A DNA stretch of 5,134 nucleotides. Origin: Candidatus Atribacter hydrocarboniphilus. GTDB taxonomy: Bacteria; Atribacterota; Atribacteria; Atribacterales; Atribacteraceae. The notes beneath the pieces were generated by a model. The model worked only from the letters and a program-made list of their open reading frames with translations, did not search any database and was not told the DNA's origin. Where the stretch lies: assembly GCA_003542295.1 (NCBI GenBank), contig DPKX01000054.1, positions 1-5,134 of the forward strand, written 5' to 3'. A program made the translations under genes and the position numbers. Below, piece by piece: positions 1-5,035 of this stretch (positions within the stretch are counted from its first letter, which is position 1; each line of letters begins with the position of its first letter).

Positions 1-35
1 ATCTAAATGGAGAGGAATAAAAAAGATTGAATTCA

Positions 36-76
36 TGAGATTGCCATGACCTCAAAAAACGAGGTCTCGCAATGAC
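36..76. repeat. Type A hairpin repeat, copy 1
   Basis: This is an imperfect hairpin in the gene-free stretch before purF. The outer arms ATTGC (40-44) and GCAAT (69-73) pair. A 3-nt 5' linker (45-47) and a 2-nt TC 3' linker (67-68) flank a perfect 6-bp inner stem GACCTC (48-53) / GAGGTC (61-66), with a 7-nt loop (54-60). The same architecture and length recur at 2347-2383 and 2402-2439 with different inner stems. It is most likely a small non-autonomous dispersed palindromic repeat. It could act as a transcript hairpin, but there is no T-run after it, so it is not a canonical terminator. Confidence 0.7.
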
Positions 77-85
77 GATTCAGAT

Positions 86-126
86 TTCCTTCTCCCTTGA
101 TGGGAAAAGCTGAGGATGAGGGTGAA
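86..126. repeat. Type B 41-bp dispersed repeat, copy 1
   Basis: By eye this 41-bp block matches 2461-2501 at 38 of 41 positions, with no gaps. It begins with TTCCTTCTCCC and ends with GAGGATGAGGGTGAA. Positions 88-96 can fold on 102-110 around a TTGAT loop with 7 of 9 pairs. Two of the three differences from copy 2 (106 and 110) weaken this stem, so this copy looks slightly decayed. It follows the type A hairpin by 9 bp, the same order as at the second locus. No coding potential is evident. Confidence 0.8.
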
Positions 127-228
127 ATTTGTACTATTCACCTCTCACTATGTTTAAAGAAGAGTTTTCGGGGCTTCAAAAAAACAAGATCCCGGATGGC
201 GAGTTATAAATCATGACCATCTTTAAAT

Positions 229-235
229 GGAGGAG
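229..235 (+). promoter_or_regulatory. Ribosome binding site that fixes the purF start
   Basis: GGAGGAG ends 3 nt before the ATG at 239, with the GGAGG core 5 nt from it. This favours 239 over the in-frame ATG at 227, which lies just before and partly within this motif and has no Shine-Dalgarno of its own. Confidence 0.8.
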
Positions 236-238
236 TCT

Positions 239-1636
239 ATGACCGGAGAGAAATGCGGAATTTTTGCCGCTTATGGAGTAAAAAATGCTGCTGAATTAAT
301 ATTTCATGGATTATATTCCCTTCAGCACCGAGGTCAGGAAAGTGCTGGGATGGTCATCTCTGACCAACATGGTGTCAGAGAACACAAAGGGATGGGGTTG
401 GTTTCAGAAGTTTTTCAAGGAGATATACTAAAAAAGCTAACCGGTTCTATTGGACTCGGGCATGTTCGTTATTCCACCACTGGCTCATCATCCTTGAGGA
501 ACATCCAGCCTTTTATTGGAGATTGTCGTTTTGGCAATGTCTCTATTGCCCATAATGGAAACCTTGCCAATACCAGTTCTCTCTGGAAAAAATTAGGTCA
601 CCAGGGAGCCGTTCTTCAATCAACCATGGATACTGAAATGATCCTCCACCTGATTGCCCAAAGTTCTTTCGATGGATTTGAAGATGCAGTTAAAGAAGCA
701 CTTTGGGAAATCCGAGGAGCTTTTTCTTTAGGAATAATGACCGAAAAAAAGATCATTGCCATCCGCGATCCCTGGGGTTTTCGGCCTTTGGCTTTAGGAA
801 AGTTAGATGGAGGTTACCTGATTAGTTCGGAAAGTTGCGCTTTCGATATCATCGGAGCTCAATTCATTCGAGAAATCGAACCAGGTGAGATGCTGGTAAT
901 TGACGAAAACGGTCCGCGATCAATTTTTTATGCCCATTCTCATCGAAAAGCTTTTTGTATATTTGAGCTCATTTATTTTGCTCGACCAGACAGTATCATT
1001 TTTGGTGAAAGTGTCTATTTAGCACGAAAAAAAATGGGATGGGTTTTGGCAGAAAGAGAAGACTATGATGCCGATATGGTTATTCCGGTCCCCGATTCAG
1101 GAATCTATGCTGCACTGGGATTTTCGGAAAGATCAAAAATCCCTTTTGAATTGGGAATGATTCGAAATCCTTACGTTGGAAGGACTTTTATCCGTCCGGG
1201 GCGAGAAAATCGTAATCTTGCAGTGAAGCTGAAGTTAAACCCGATGAAAAGTCTTTTAAAAGGAAAAAAAATAATTATTCTTGAAGATTCCATTGTGAGA
1301 GGAAACACCTCAAGAGAAAGAATCAAAACCCTAAAGAACGCTGGAGTGAAGGAAGTTCACATGCGTGTTACTTCACCTCCTCACTGCCACCCCTGCTATT
1401 ATGGAATCGATTTTCCAACCCGGGAAGAACTCATTGCCTGCCATATGAATCAGGAAGAAATAAGGCAATTCCTTGGTTTGGATAGCCTCCGTTATATTGA
1501 CATCGATGGTCTTAAAAAGAGCGTATCCAAACCAGGAGAGAACTTTTGTTTTGCCTGTTTCACTGGTGACTATCCAGTATTACCCGATAAGGGATTAGGA
1601 AAATTTATCTTAGAAGAAAATTCCTCGGAGCAATAA
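239..1636 (+). CDS. purF: Amidophosphoribosyltransferase (PurF), [4Fe-4S] type
   Basis: This enzyme catalyses the first committed step of de novo purine synthesis: PRPP plus glutamine gives 5-phosphoribosylamine, glutamate and PPi, in the cytoplasm. The product is 465 residues, normal for the family. The N-terminal Ntn glutaminase domain (about 6-235) has the presumed nucleophile Cys6 in CGIFA after a 5-residue propeptide MTGEK, plus RGQESAG (31-37), HVRYSTTG (75-82) and HNGNLAN (105-111). The C-terminal phosphoribosyltransferase domain carries the PRPP loop IIILEDSIVRGNTS (345-358); Glu349 is where many homologues have Asp. Cys240, Cys386, Cys437 and Cys440 match the four iron-sulfur ligands of the Bacillus subtilis enzyme, and the short propeptide fits that class, which matures by propeptide removal and cluster insertion. 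No other purine gene is visible. The next gene is convergent, so purF is either alone or last in an operon that begins outside the window. Confidence 0.97.
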   Translation: MTGEKCGIFAAYGVKNAAELIFHGLYSLQHRGQESAGMVISDQHGVREHKGMGLVSEVFQGDILKKLTGSIGLGHVRYSTTGSSSLRNIQPFIGDCRFGNVSIAHNGNLANTSSLWKKLGHQGAVLQSTMDTEMILHLIAQSSFDGFEDAVKEALWEIRGAFSLGIMTEKKIIAIRDPWGFRPLALGKLDGGYLISSESCAFDIIGAQFIREIEPGEMLVIDENGPRSIFYAHSHRKAFCIFELIYFARPDSIIFGESVYLARKKMGWVLAEREDYDADMVIPVPDSGIYAALGFSERSKIPFELGMIRNPYVGRTFIRPGRENRNLAVKLKLNPMKSLLKGKKIIILEDSIVRGNTSRERIKTLKNAGVKEVHMRVTSPPHCHPCYYGIDFPTREELIACHMNQEEIRQFLGLDSLRYIDIDGLKKSVSKPGENFCFACFTGDYPVLPDKGLGKFILEENSSEQ

Positions 1637-1651
1637 TGTACCTTATTGATA

Positions 1652-2119
1652 TTAATCTTTCAAAAAATCCGCCAGCTGATTCGCGTAGGATCGGCATTCT
1701 TTTTCTACACGGTCATCAAAAGATTTAATAGCAACTGGTCCGTAGTGGCTTCCTTCTGCCATTCCTTTGACCAGCATTCCATGAATAAGGAGAGCCGAGA
1801 GAATAGAGAGAATTGCGGTTTCATTCCCTCCGGCAACATTCGCCGACGAAGCAAAAGCACCACCCAATTTGCCATCCAATCGACCATGCAAGCGGATGCT
1901 ATCATCCAAAAGCTTTTTAATTTCTGCTGCCATGGTTCCATAGTAAGTCGGTGTACCAAGAAGGATCAGGTCATAATCGACCAGCTTTTTAATATCAACC
2001 TGGTCTGGAGTTTTTAACTCAACGGTTATTTCTCTTTTCTGGAGTTCTTCGGATATGGTTTCTGCCATTTTTCTGGTTGTTCCAGAACGAGTATAGTAAA
2101 TGACAATAGCTTTTGACAT
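1652..2119 (-). CDS. Flavodoxin-family FMN protein, WrbA-like but short
   Basis: This 155-residue cytoplasmic protein has a flavodoxin-like Rossmann fold. Strand 1 (KAIVIYY, 3-9) leads into a phosphate-binding loop TRSGTTRKMAE (10-20) that should hold the FMN phosphate. LILLGTPTYYGTMAAEIKKLLD (51-72, motif GTPTYYG at 55-61) matches the second FMN loop of WrbA/NAD(P)H:quinone-reductase-like flavodoxins. KLGGAFASSANVAGGNET (84-101) and LIHGMLVKG (111-119) match WrbA's conserved C-terminal half. WrbA proteins are around 200 residues, so this is a compact relative. I cannot tell an electron carrier from a quinone or flavin reductase. The start at 2119 is chosen because GGAGGG precedes it by 6 nt. 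The longer ATG at 2170 lacks a Shine-Dalgarno and lies in the likely -10 box. The gene stands alone, converges with purF and probably has its own promoter. Confidence 0.9.
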   Translation of the reverse strand: MSKAIVIYYTRSGTTRKMAETISEELQKREITVELKTPDQVDIKKLVDYDLILLGTPTYYGTMAAEIKKLLDDSIRLHGRLDGKLGGAFASSANVAGGNETAILSILSALLIHGMLVKGMAEGSHYGPVAIKSFDDRVEKECRSYANQLADFLKD

Positions 2120-2125
2120 GAAATG

Positions 2126-2131
2126 CCCTCC
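2126..2131 (-). promoter_or_regulatory. Ribosome binding site of the flavodoxin-family gene
   Basis: On the minus strand, GGAGGG is followed by a 6-nt spacer and then the ATG at 2119. It decides that start over the in-frame ATG at 2170, which would add 17 residues (MIKYERIKEFYFYGGHF) that precede the first flavodoxin strand and do not resemble the family. Confidence 0.8.
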
Positions 2132-2162
2132 ATAAAAATAAAATTCTTTTATTCTTTCATAT

Positions 2163-2182
2163 TTTATCATAGTTTATCATAG
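2163..2182. repeat. Perfect tandem 10-mer at the flavodoxin promoter
   Basis: TTTATCATAG occurs twice head to tail (2163-2172 and 2173-2182). One unit is about one helical turn and each carries a TATGAT hexamer on the minus strand. The pair could be a duplicated -10 box or a two-site operator read on one face of the helix. It could also be a chance duplication in AT-rich DNA. Confidence 0.6.
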
Positions 2183-2195
2183 AATTTCAGGTCAC
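2166..2195 (-). promoter_or_regulatory. Predicted promoter of the flavodoxin-family gene
   Basis: On the minus strand, GTGACC (2195-2190) is followed after 18 bp by TATGAT (2171-2166), a good -10 hexamer about 47 nt before the start codon. The -35 match is moderate. A second TATGAT lies 10 bp upstream within the tandem repeat, but its spacing to this -35 is too short. This is a sequence-only prediction. Confidence 0.4.
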
Positions 2196-2231
2196 GTTAT
2201 AACCTCAGATGAGGATAAAAACCAAGGATTT

Positions 2232-2249
2232 GACATGCCATGGCATGTC
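2232..2249. repeat. 18-bp perfect palindrome
   Basis: GACATGCCATGGCATGTC is perfectly self-complementary with no loop (centre between 2240 and 2241). It overlaps TTGACA (2230-2235), which could be read as a -35 box with weak TTATAT/TATATG hexamers at 2251-2257, so the palindrome would lie in the promoter spacer. No gene follows on the + strand before 2663, so promoter function is doubtful. Like the type A copy at 2379-2398, it follows an AGGAT (2225-2229) and has the GACA...TGTC form, so it may belong to the same repeat debris. Confidence 0.6.
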
Positions 2250-2283
2250 GTTATATGAATAATAGAATGGGCGTGATAAAGAC

Positions 2284-2340
2284 CGAGGGGGAGAAGGAGA
2301 GGGCGCGAGGGGGAGAAAAAGAAATTAAAGAAAAAAAACT
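2284..2340. repeat. Purine-rich, G-run tract with a 22-bp tandem start
   Basis: From 2285 the + strand is almost entirely purine. CGAGGGGGAGAA appears at 2284-2295 and again at 2306-2317, a 22-bp period whose second unit then decays into A-rich sequence ending in AAAGAAAAAAAAC. Runs of five, three and five G with an intervening GG might form a weak quadruplex. It looks like simple-sequence expansion in intergenic DNA. I see no evidence of a function. Confidence 0.55.
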
Positions 2341-2346
2341 AAAAGA

Positions 2347-2399
2347 TGAGATCCTCACGCGGGAAGAAAGCACCGCTCAGGATGACACCTGCGGTGTCA
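2347..2399. repeat. Type A hairpin repeat, copy 2, with appended palindrome
   Basis: ATGAG leads into the outer arms ATCCT (2351-2355) and AGGAT (2379-2383), with linkers CAC (2356-2358) and TC (2377-2378) and inner stem GCGG (2359-2362) / CCGC (2373-2376). The unit has the layout of copies 1 and 3, and 36 nt from GAG to the last outer arm against their 37. It is followed immediately by a second perfect hairpin, TGACACC (2383-2389) / GGTGTCA (2393-2399), with a TGC loop. No T-run follows, so it is not an obvious terminator. Confidence 0.7.
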
Positions 2400-2400
2400 G

Positions 2401-2451
2401 ATGAGACCCTTACGGATTCTAAGTACGAATCCTCAGGATGTGTGTGACACA
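2401..2451. repeat. Type A hairpin repeat, copy 3
   Basis: This copy sits in tandem with copy 2, whose start it repeats as GATGAGA. The outer arms ACCCT (2406-2410) and AGGAT (2435-2439) pair with one mismatch. The linkers are TAC (2411-2413) and TC (2433-2434). The inner stem GGATTC (2414-2419) / GAATCC (2427-2432) is perfect with a 7-nt loop. The unit is 37 nt from GAG to the right arm, exactly as in copy 1. The small palindrome TGTGTGACACA (2441-2451) follows the right arm. Confidence 0.7.
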
Positions 2452-2460
2452 TCAATAAAA

Positions 2461-2501
2461 TTCCTTCTCCCTTGATGAGAGAAGGTGAGGATGAGGGTGA
2501 A
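2461..2501. repeat. Type B 41-bp dispersed repeat, copy 2
   Basis: This is the partner of 86-126 (38/41 identical by eye). Its fold is better preserved: CCTTCTC (2463-2469) pairs perfectly with GAGAAGG (2479-2485), and one further C-G pair closes a TTGAT loop. It lies 21 bp after the right outer arm of type A copy 3 and 63 bp before the predicted ATPase promoter. Confidence 0.8.
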
Positions 2502-2541
2502 CTCCTTGATGACTCACTGTTTGTAAATTATAGTTTTTAAA

Positions 2542-2572
2542 TTTACTAAATTACATTAAAATATGTTAGAAT
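2542..2572 (+). promoter_or_regulatory. Predicted promoter of the V-type ATPase operon (extended -10)
   Basis: TGTTAGAAT (2564-2572) fits the extended -10 pattern TGnTAnAAT, with TAGAAT matching TATAAT at five of six positions. An upstream TTTACT (2542-2547) is a poor -35 at a long 19-bp spacing, but extended -10 promoters depend less on it. Transcription would begin near 2579 and give a leader of about 83 nt to the TTG at 2663. The surrounding sequence is strongly AT-rich, which also raises the chance of a false match. Confidence 0.45.
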
Positions 2573-2648
2573 GTTAAGTCTGAATAATAACTTATCTGGT
2601 TGAAAATCCAAAATTCATCTGTTAATATAGTCCAAGTTTATTTTCCCC

Positions 2649-2655
2649 GGGAGGG
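2649..2655 (+). promoter_or_regulatory. Ribosome binding site that fixes a TTG start
   Basis: GGGAGGG contains the full GGAGG core (2650-2654), 8 nt before the TTG at 2663. The alternative TTG at 2600 has only weak purines before it. The motif partly overlaps the palindrome CCCGGG (2646-2651), so local pairing could modulate access. Confidence 0.75.
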
Positions 2656-2662
2656 ATATAGA

Positions 2663-2986
2663 TTGATTGCCAATGACCTTTATAAAATACGTGAAATCGA
2701 AAAACTGAAAGAAAAAGAGTTAAAGGAAGCGCAAAGACAAGCTCAGCATATACTTCTTGAGAACGAGAAGTTGATTGAGCAAAATCATGCTCAATCCCTC
2801 GTCGATGCTGAAAAGAAAGCCGAGGAAATCAAGAACCATATGCTTAAAGAAGCCGAAGGTGAAGTTGAGAAAATCCTCAAGAATTATCAAGAAGAAGCTG
2901 AAGTTCTGCAAAAGGAAATTTCTCAGAGGATACCTCAGGTTGTAAACTATCTTTTGGAAAAGGTGTGGCAAGAATATGGCAATTAG
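2663..2986 (+). CDS. ntpF: V-type ATPase peripheral-stalk subunit (H/G type, NtpF-like)
   Basis: The product is a 107-residue, soluble, highly charged, almost wholly helical protein. It matches the small coiled-coil subunit (AhaH, NtpF, subunit G) that pairs with subunit E to form the peripheral stalk holding the catalytic head to subunit I. From about residue 5 to 90 it is dominated by Glu, Lys, Gln and Ala in heptad-like spacing (EIEKLKEKELKEAQRQAQHI, then AEKKAEEIKNHMLKEAEGEV), with no membrane segment. The C-terminus IPQVVNYLLEKVWQEYGN fits the family's short terminal helix. The TTG at 2663 is preferred because of the strong Shine-Dalgarno and because family members begin just before this EIEK-type coil. 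Starting at TTG 2600 would add 21 residues of unrelated character. The stop overlaps the subunit I start by 11 bp, implying translational coupling. Identity rests on composition plus gene order, since coiled coils carry few diagnostic motifs. Confidence 0.85.
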   Translation: MIANDLYKIREIEKLKEKELKEAQRQAQHILLENEKLIEQNHAQSLVDAEKKAEEIKNHMLKEAEGEVEKILKNYQEEAEVLQKEISQRIPQVVNYLLEKVWQEYGN

Positions 2987-4946
2987 AAACATGAAAAAGT
3001 TAGAGATCCTTATTCATCGATCTCTTCATGACGAAACATTTGATTTGCTTCAGGATATGGGAGTTTTACAAATCACATCCCACCAAGACTTAAAAAATGA
3101 AGACCTTCCCGAGGAGTTCCATTCAGAAGATTTAGAACGAAATATCAACGAGGTACGTTACTGCCTCGATTTTATAAATAAATATCGAACCGAAAAACAA
3201 CCTTTTTTAGAAAGCTTTTTTCCTACACCAATTCCCATTAAAAAAAGCGAGTTTCTTGAAAAGGTTTTTAACCATAATCAAATCTATAAAAAATGCCAAT
3301 CTATCGAAGAACAATTGAATACCATTCGTGCTTCGATGAATCGCCTCAATGCCCAGTTGGAGTTTCTGAATCGAATTGAAAGCCTTCCAATTGCATTGGA
3401 AGATATTGGAACAACTCGCTGTGTTAAAAGTTATCTTCTTGAAATGAATGAAACCCAGTGTCCGTTGCTTCAAGATCGTTTAGAAAAAATTGGCCAGGAA
3501 CATTCTCTTCAAAAATTTTCAGGAAAAGAGAGAAAGTGTTTTGCTTTTCTCATTATTCATCAAGACCTGATAGAACCAGTGGAAAACATTCTCGCTGAGG
3601 AATCAATTAGTATTCTTTCTCTTCCTCAGGCTTTTGAGGGAACTCCAAAAGAAGCTATTCAATCAGTTAAAAAGAAAATTCAAAATTTTGAAAAACAACG
3701 AGCTAATGTCGAAAAGGAAGCCGTTTCTCTCTTAAAGCATGAATCGGAATTAAAAATAACTCTCGATTATTATACGTCTGAATTAGAACGACGAAACTCC
3801 GAAGCTCATATTTTCAAAACCCACGATGTCTGTTTGATTACCGGTTGGGCGATTGAAGAAACGATACCGGCAATTGAAGAAAGAATGAAGTCAATTGGAA
3901 AGGAATGGGTGATTTCTCAAAGAGACCCTGATCCGGGAGAAGATGTCCCGATTGCCCTGGAAAATGGTCCCTGGTCACGAAATTTCGATGTTTTAACCAA
4001 TCTCTATGGGTTACCAAACTATACCGAGATTGATCCTACACCTTTTGTTGCGATCTTTTTCTTCATATTTTTTGGTATGTGTCTGGGTGATGCCATTTAT
4101 GGACTCATTGTCGCCTTGATTGGCTTTATGGCACCTAACTTTATTCAAATGCCTGATTCCTCAAAGCGTTTTTTCCGAATGTTAGCTTGGGGAGGAATCG
4201 CATCATTAATATTCGGTGTAATTACCGGATCATGGATGGGGGATACCTTTGATTACCTTCCGCCATTCTTGAGTTTTCTGACTGTTATAAAAAATAAATT
4301 AGTCATTATCAATCCTTTAAATAATCCGCTTCCTATGATTATTGTTTCAATTGTTATCGGAATATTGCAGGTTTTAATTGGACTCCTAGTGGCTTTTACC
4401 AAAGAATGGAAAAGAAAAAAATATCAGGAAGCCGTCTTTGATCATTTAAGTTGGTTTCTATTTATTTTATCAATAGCAACTTATATCCTTACTATGGCTC
4501 TTCTTCCTAATCTCAAAACTTTTGGGCTTTGGTTCCTTATTGCTACAGCTCTCTTTTTGGTTGGAACCCAAGGAAGAAAGAAAAAAAATCCAATTTTGAA
4601 AGTGCTATCCGGCTTATATAGTCTTTATAACATTACCTCTTATCTGGGAGATGTTTTGTCCTATTCACGGCTATTTGCACTGGGACTGACCACTACCATC
4701 ATTGCTATGTTGGGGCGGACTATTGCCGGTTTGTTTGGTTCTTCACCTTTTATTGGGTGGATTATTTGGATAATCATATTTGTCGGCTTTTCCGTTTTCA
4801 ATATTCTCATGAGCGGACTAGGAGCTTTCGTTCATTCAGCGCGTTTAAACTATGTGGAATTTTTCACCAAATTTTACGAGAACGGTGGGAAACCTTTTCA
4901 ACCCCTCTATTATAAAACCAAGTACATAAAATTTACCGAAGAATAA
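2976..4946 (+). CDS. ntpI: V-type ATPase subunit I (membrane stator subunit a homologue)
   Basis: This 656-residue subunit is the equivalent of subunit a. It forms the two half-channels through which ions reach the rotor ring and anchors the peripheral stalks. Residues 1-340 are cytoplasmic: they open with the typical MAIRNMKKLEIL and include coiled coils near 105-135 and 227-280. The rest is membrane-embedded, with hydrophobic segments near 356-386, 402-421, 452-474, 488-509, 516-531, 543-588 and 594-622. FFGMCLGDAIYG (365-376), GSWMGD (418-423), GDVLSYSRLFALGL (558-571) and HSARLNYVEFFTKFYENGGKPFQPL (620-644) are family signatures. Arg565 and Arg623 correspond to the two channel arginines of yeast Vph1 (R735 and R799), so it looks functional. 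The ATG at 2976 is used because homologues begin MA(I/V)xxMKK; the ATG at 2991 is possible. The ribosome binding site is weak, consistent with coupling to the overlapping upstream gene. Confidence 0.96.
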   Translation: MAIRNMKKLEILIHRSLHDETFDLLQDMGVLQITSHQDLKNEDLPEEFHSEDLERNINEVRYCLDFINKYRTEKQPFLESFFPTPIPIKKSEFLEKVFNHNQIYKKCQSIEEQLNTIRASMNRLNAQLEFLNRIESLPIALEDIGTTRCVKSYLLEMNETQCPLLQDRLEKIGQEHSLQKFSGKERKCFAFLIIHQDLIEPVENILAEESISILSLPQAFEGTPKEAIQSVKKKIQNFEKQRANVEKEAVSLLKHESELKITLDYYTSELERRNSEAHIFKTHDVCLITGWAIEETIPAIEERMKSIGKEWVISQRDPDPGEDVPIALENGPWSRNFDVLTNLYGLPNYTEIDPTPFVAIFFFIFFGMCLGDAIYGLIVALIGFMAPNFIQMPDSSKRFFRMLAWGGIASLIFGVITGSWMGDTFDYLPPFLSFLTVIKNKLVIINPLNNPLPMIIVSIVIGILQVLIGLLVAFTKEWKRKKYQEAVFDHLSWFLFILSIATYILTMALLPNLKTFGLWFLIATALFLVGTQGRKKKNPILKVLSGLYSLYNITSYLGDVLSYSRLFALGLTTTIIAMLGRTIAGLFGSSPFIGWIIWIIIFVGFSVFNILMSGLGAFVHSARLNYVEFFTKFYENGGKPFQPLYYKTKYIKFTEE

Positions 4947-4993
4947 TCTTGAATCTTTGGTTTTCATGATTTTCTAAATCGATATAAAACCAT

Positions 4994-5010
4994 CCGGTAA
5001 GAACAACCGG
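4994..5010 (+). promoter_or_regulatory. Stem-loop in the I-K intergenic gap
   Basis: CCGGT (4994-4998) pairs with ACCGG (5006-5010) around a 7-nt loop, extendable by a T-G wobble. It is the only GC-rich hairpin in the 89-nt gap between subunits I and K and ends 8 nt before the Shine-Dalgarno. No T-run follows, so it is unlikely to be a terminator. It could protect or set expression of the downstream proteolipid message, which is needed in many copies per complex. That role is inference. Confidence 0.4.
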
Positions 5011-5016
5011 GCTATT

Positions 5017-5025
5017 AAGGGAGGT
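5017..5025 (+). promoter_or_regulatory. Ribosome binding site of subunit K
   Basis: AAGGGAGGT is a near-complete Shine-Dalgarno, the longest match in the window. Its GGAGG core lies 11 nt before the ATG at 5036, slightly farther than usual. No better in-frame start exists between them. A strong site suits the high stoichiometry of the proteolipid. Confidence 0.7.
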
Positions 5026-5035
5026 CGTTCGTATT

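Noticed and set aside
1..20. Possible 3' end of an upstream gene (frame ending LNGEE then TAA at 18-20).
   Set aside because: Five codons are too few to support a gene, and other frames also close quickly.
205..210. TATAAA as a -10 box for purF.
   Set aside because: There is no acceptable -35 at 16-19 bp and no extended TG. purF may be read from upstream of the window.
1646..2017. A 123-codon open frame on the + strand.
   Set aside because: It lies wholly antisense to the flavodoxin-family gene, has no ribosome binding site, and its translation resembles no family. It is a shadow frame.
2255..2404. A 49-codon ATG frame (MNNRMGVIKTEG...) across the purine tract.
   Set aside because: It has no Shine-Dalgarno, its low-complexity Glu/Lys/Arg content simply reflects purine-rich DNA, and it ends inside a dispersed repeat.
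2347..2501. A CRISPR array or riboswitch, suggested by repeated hairpins in a long gap.
   Set aside because: The units are not identical repeats with regular unique spacers, and no conserved riboswitch core is recognisable. They fit dispersed palindromic repeats better.
2720..2992. Minus-strand 90-codon frame, hydrophobic and Phe/Leu-rich.
   Set aside because: It is antisense to a Glu/Lys-rich coiled-coil gene, which automatically gives Phe/Leu-rich complements. There is no independent support.
3207..3473. Minus-strand 88-codon frame inside subunit I.
   Set aside because: It is antisense to a clearly conserved gene, with no ribosome binding site or recognisable domain.
4968..4980. Small hairpin GATTT/AAATC with a TCT loop after subunit I, as a terminator.
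   Set aside because: It is only five AT-rich pairs with no T-run, in the middle of an operon.
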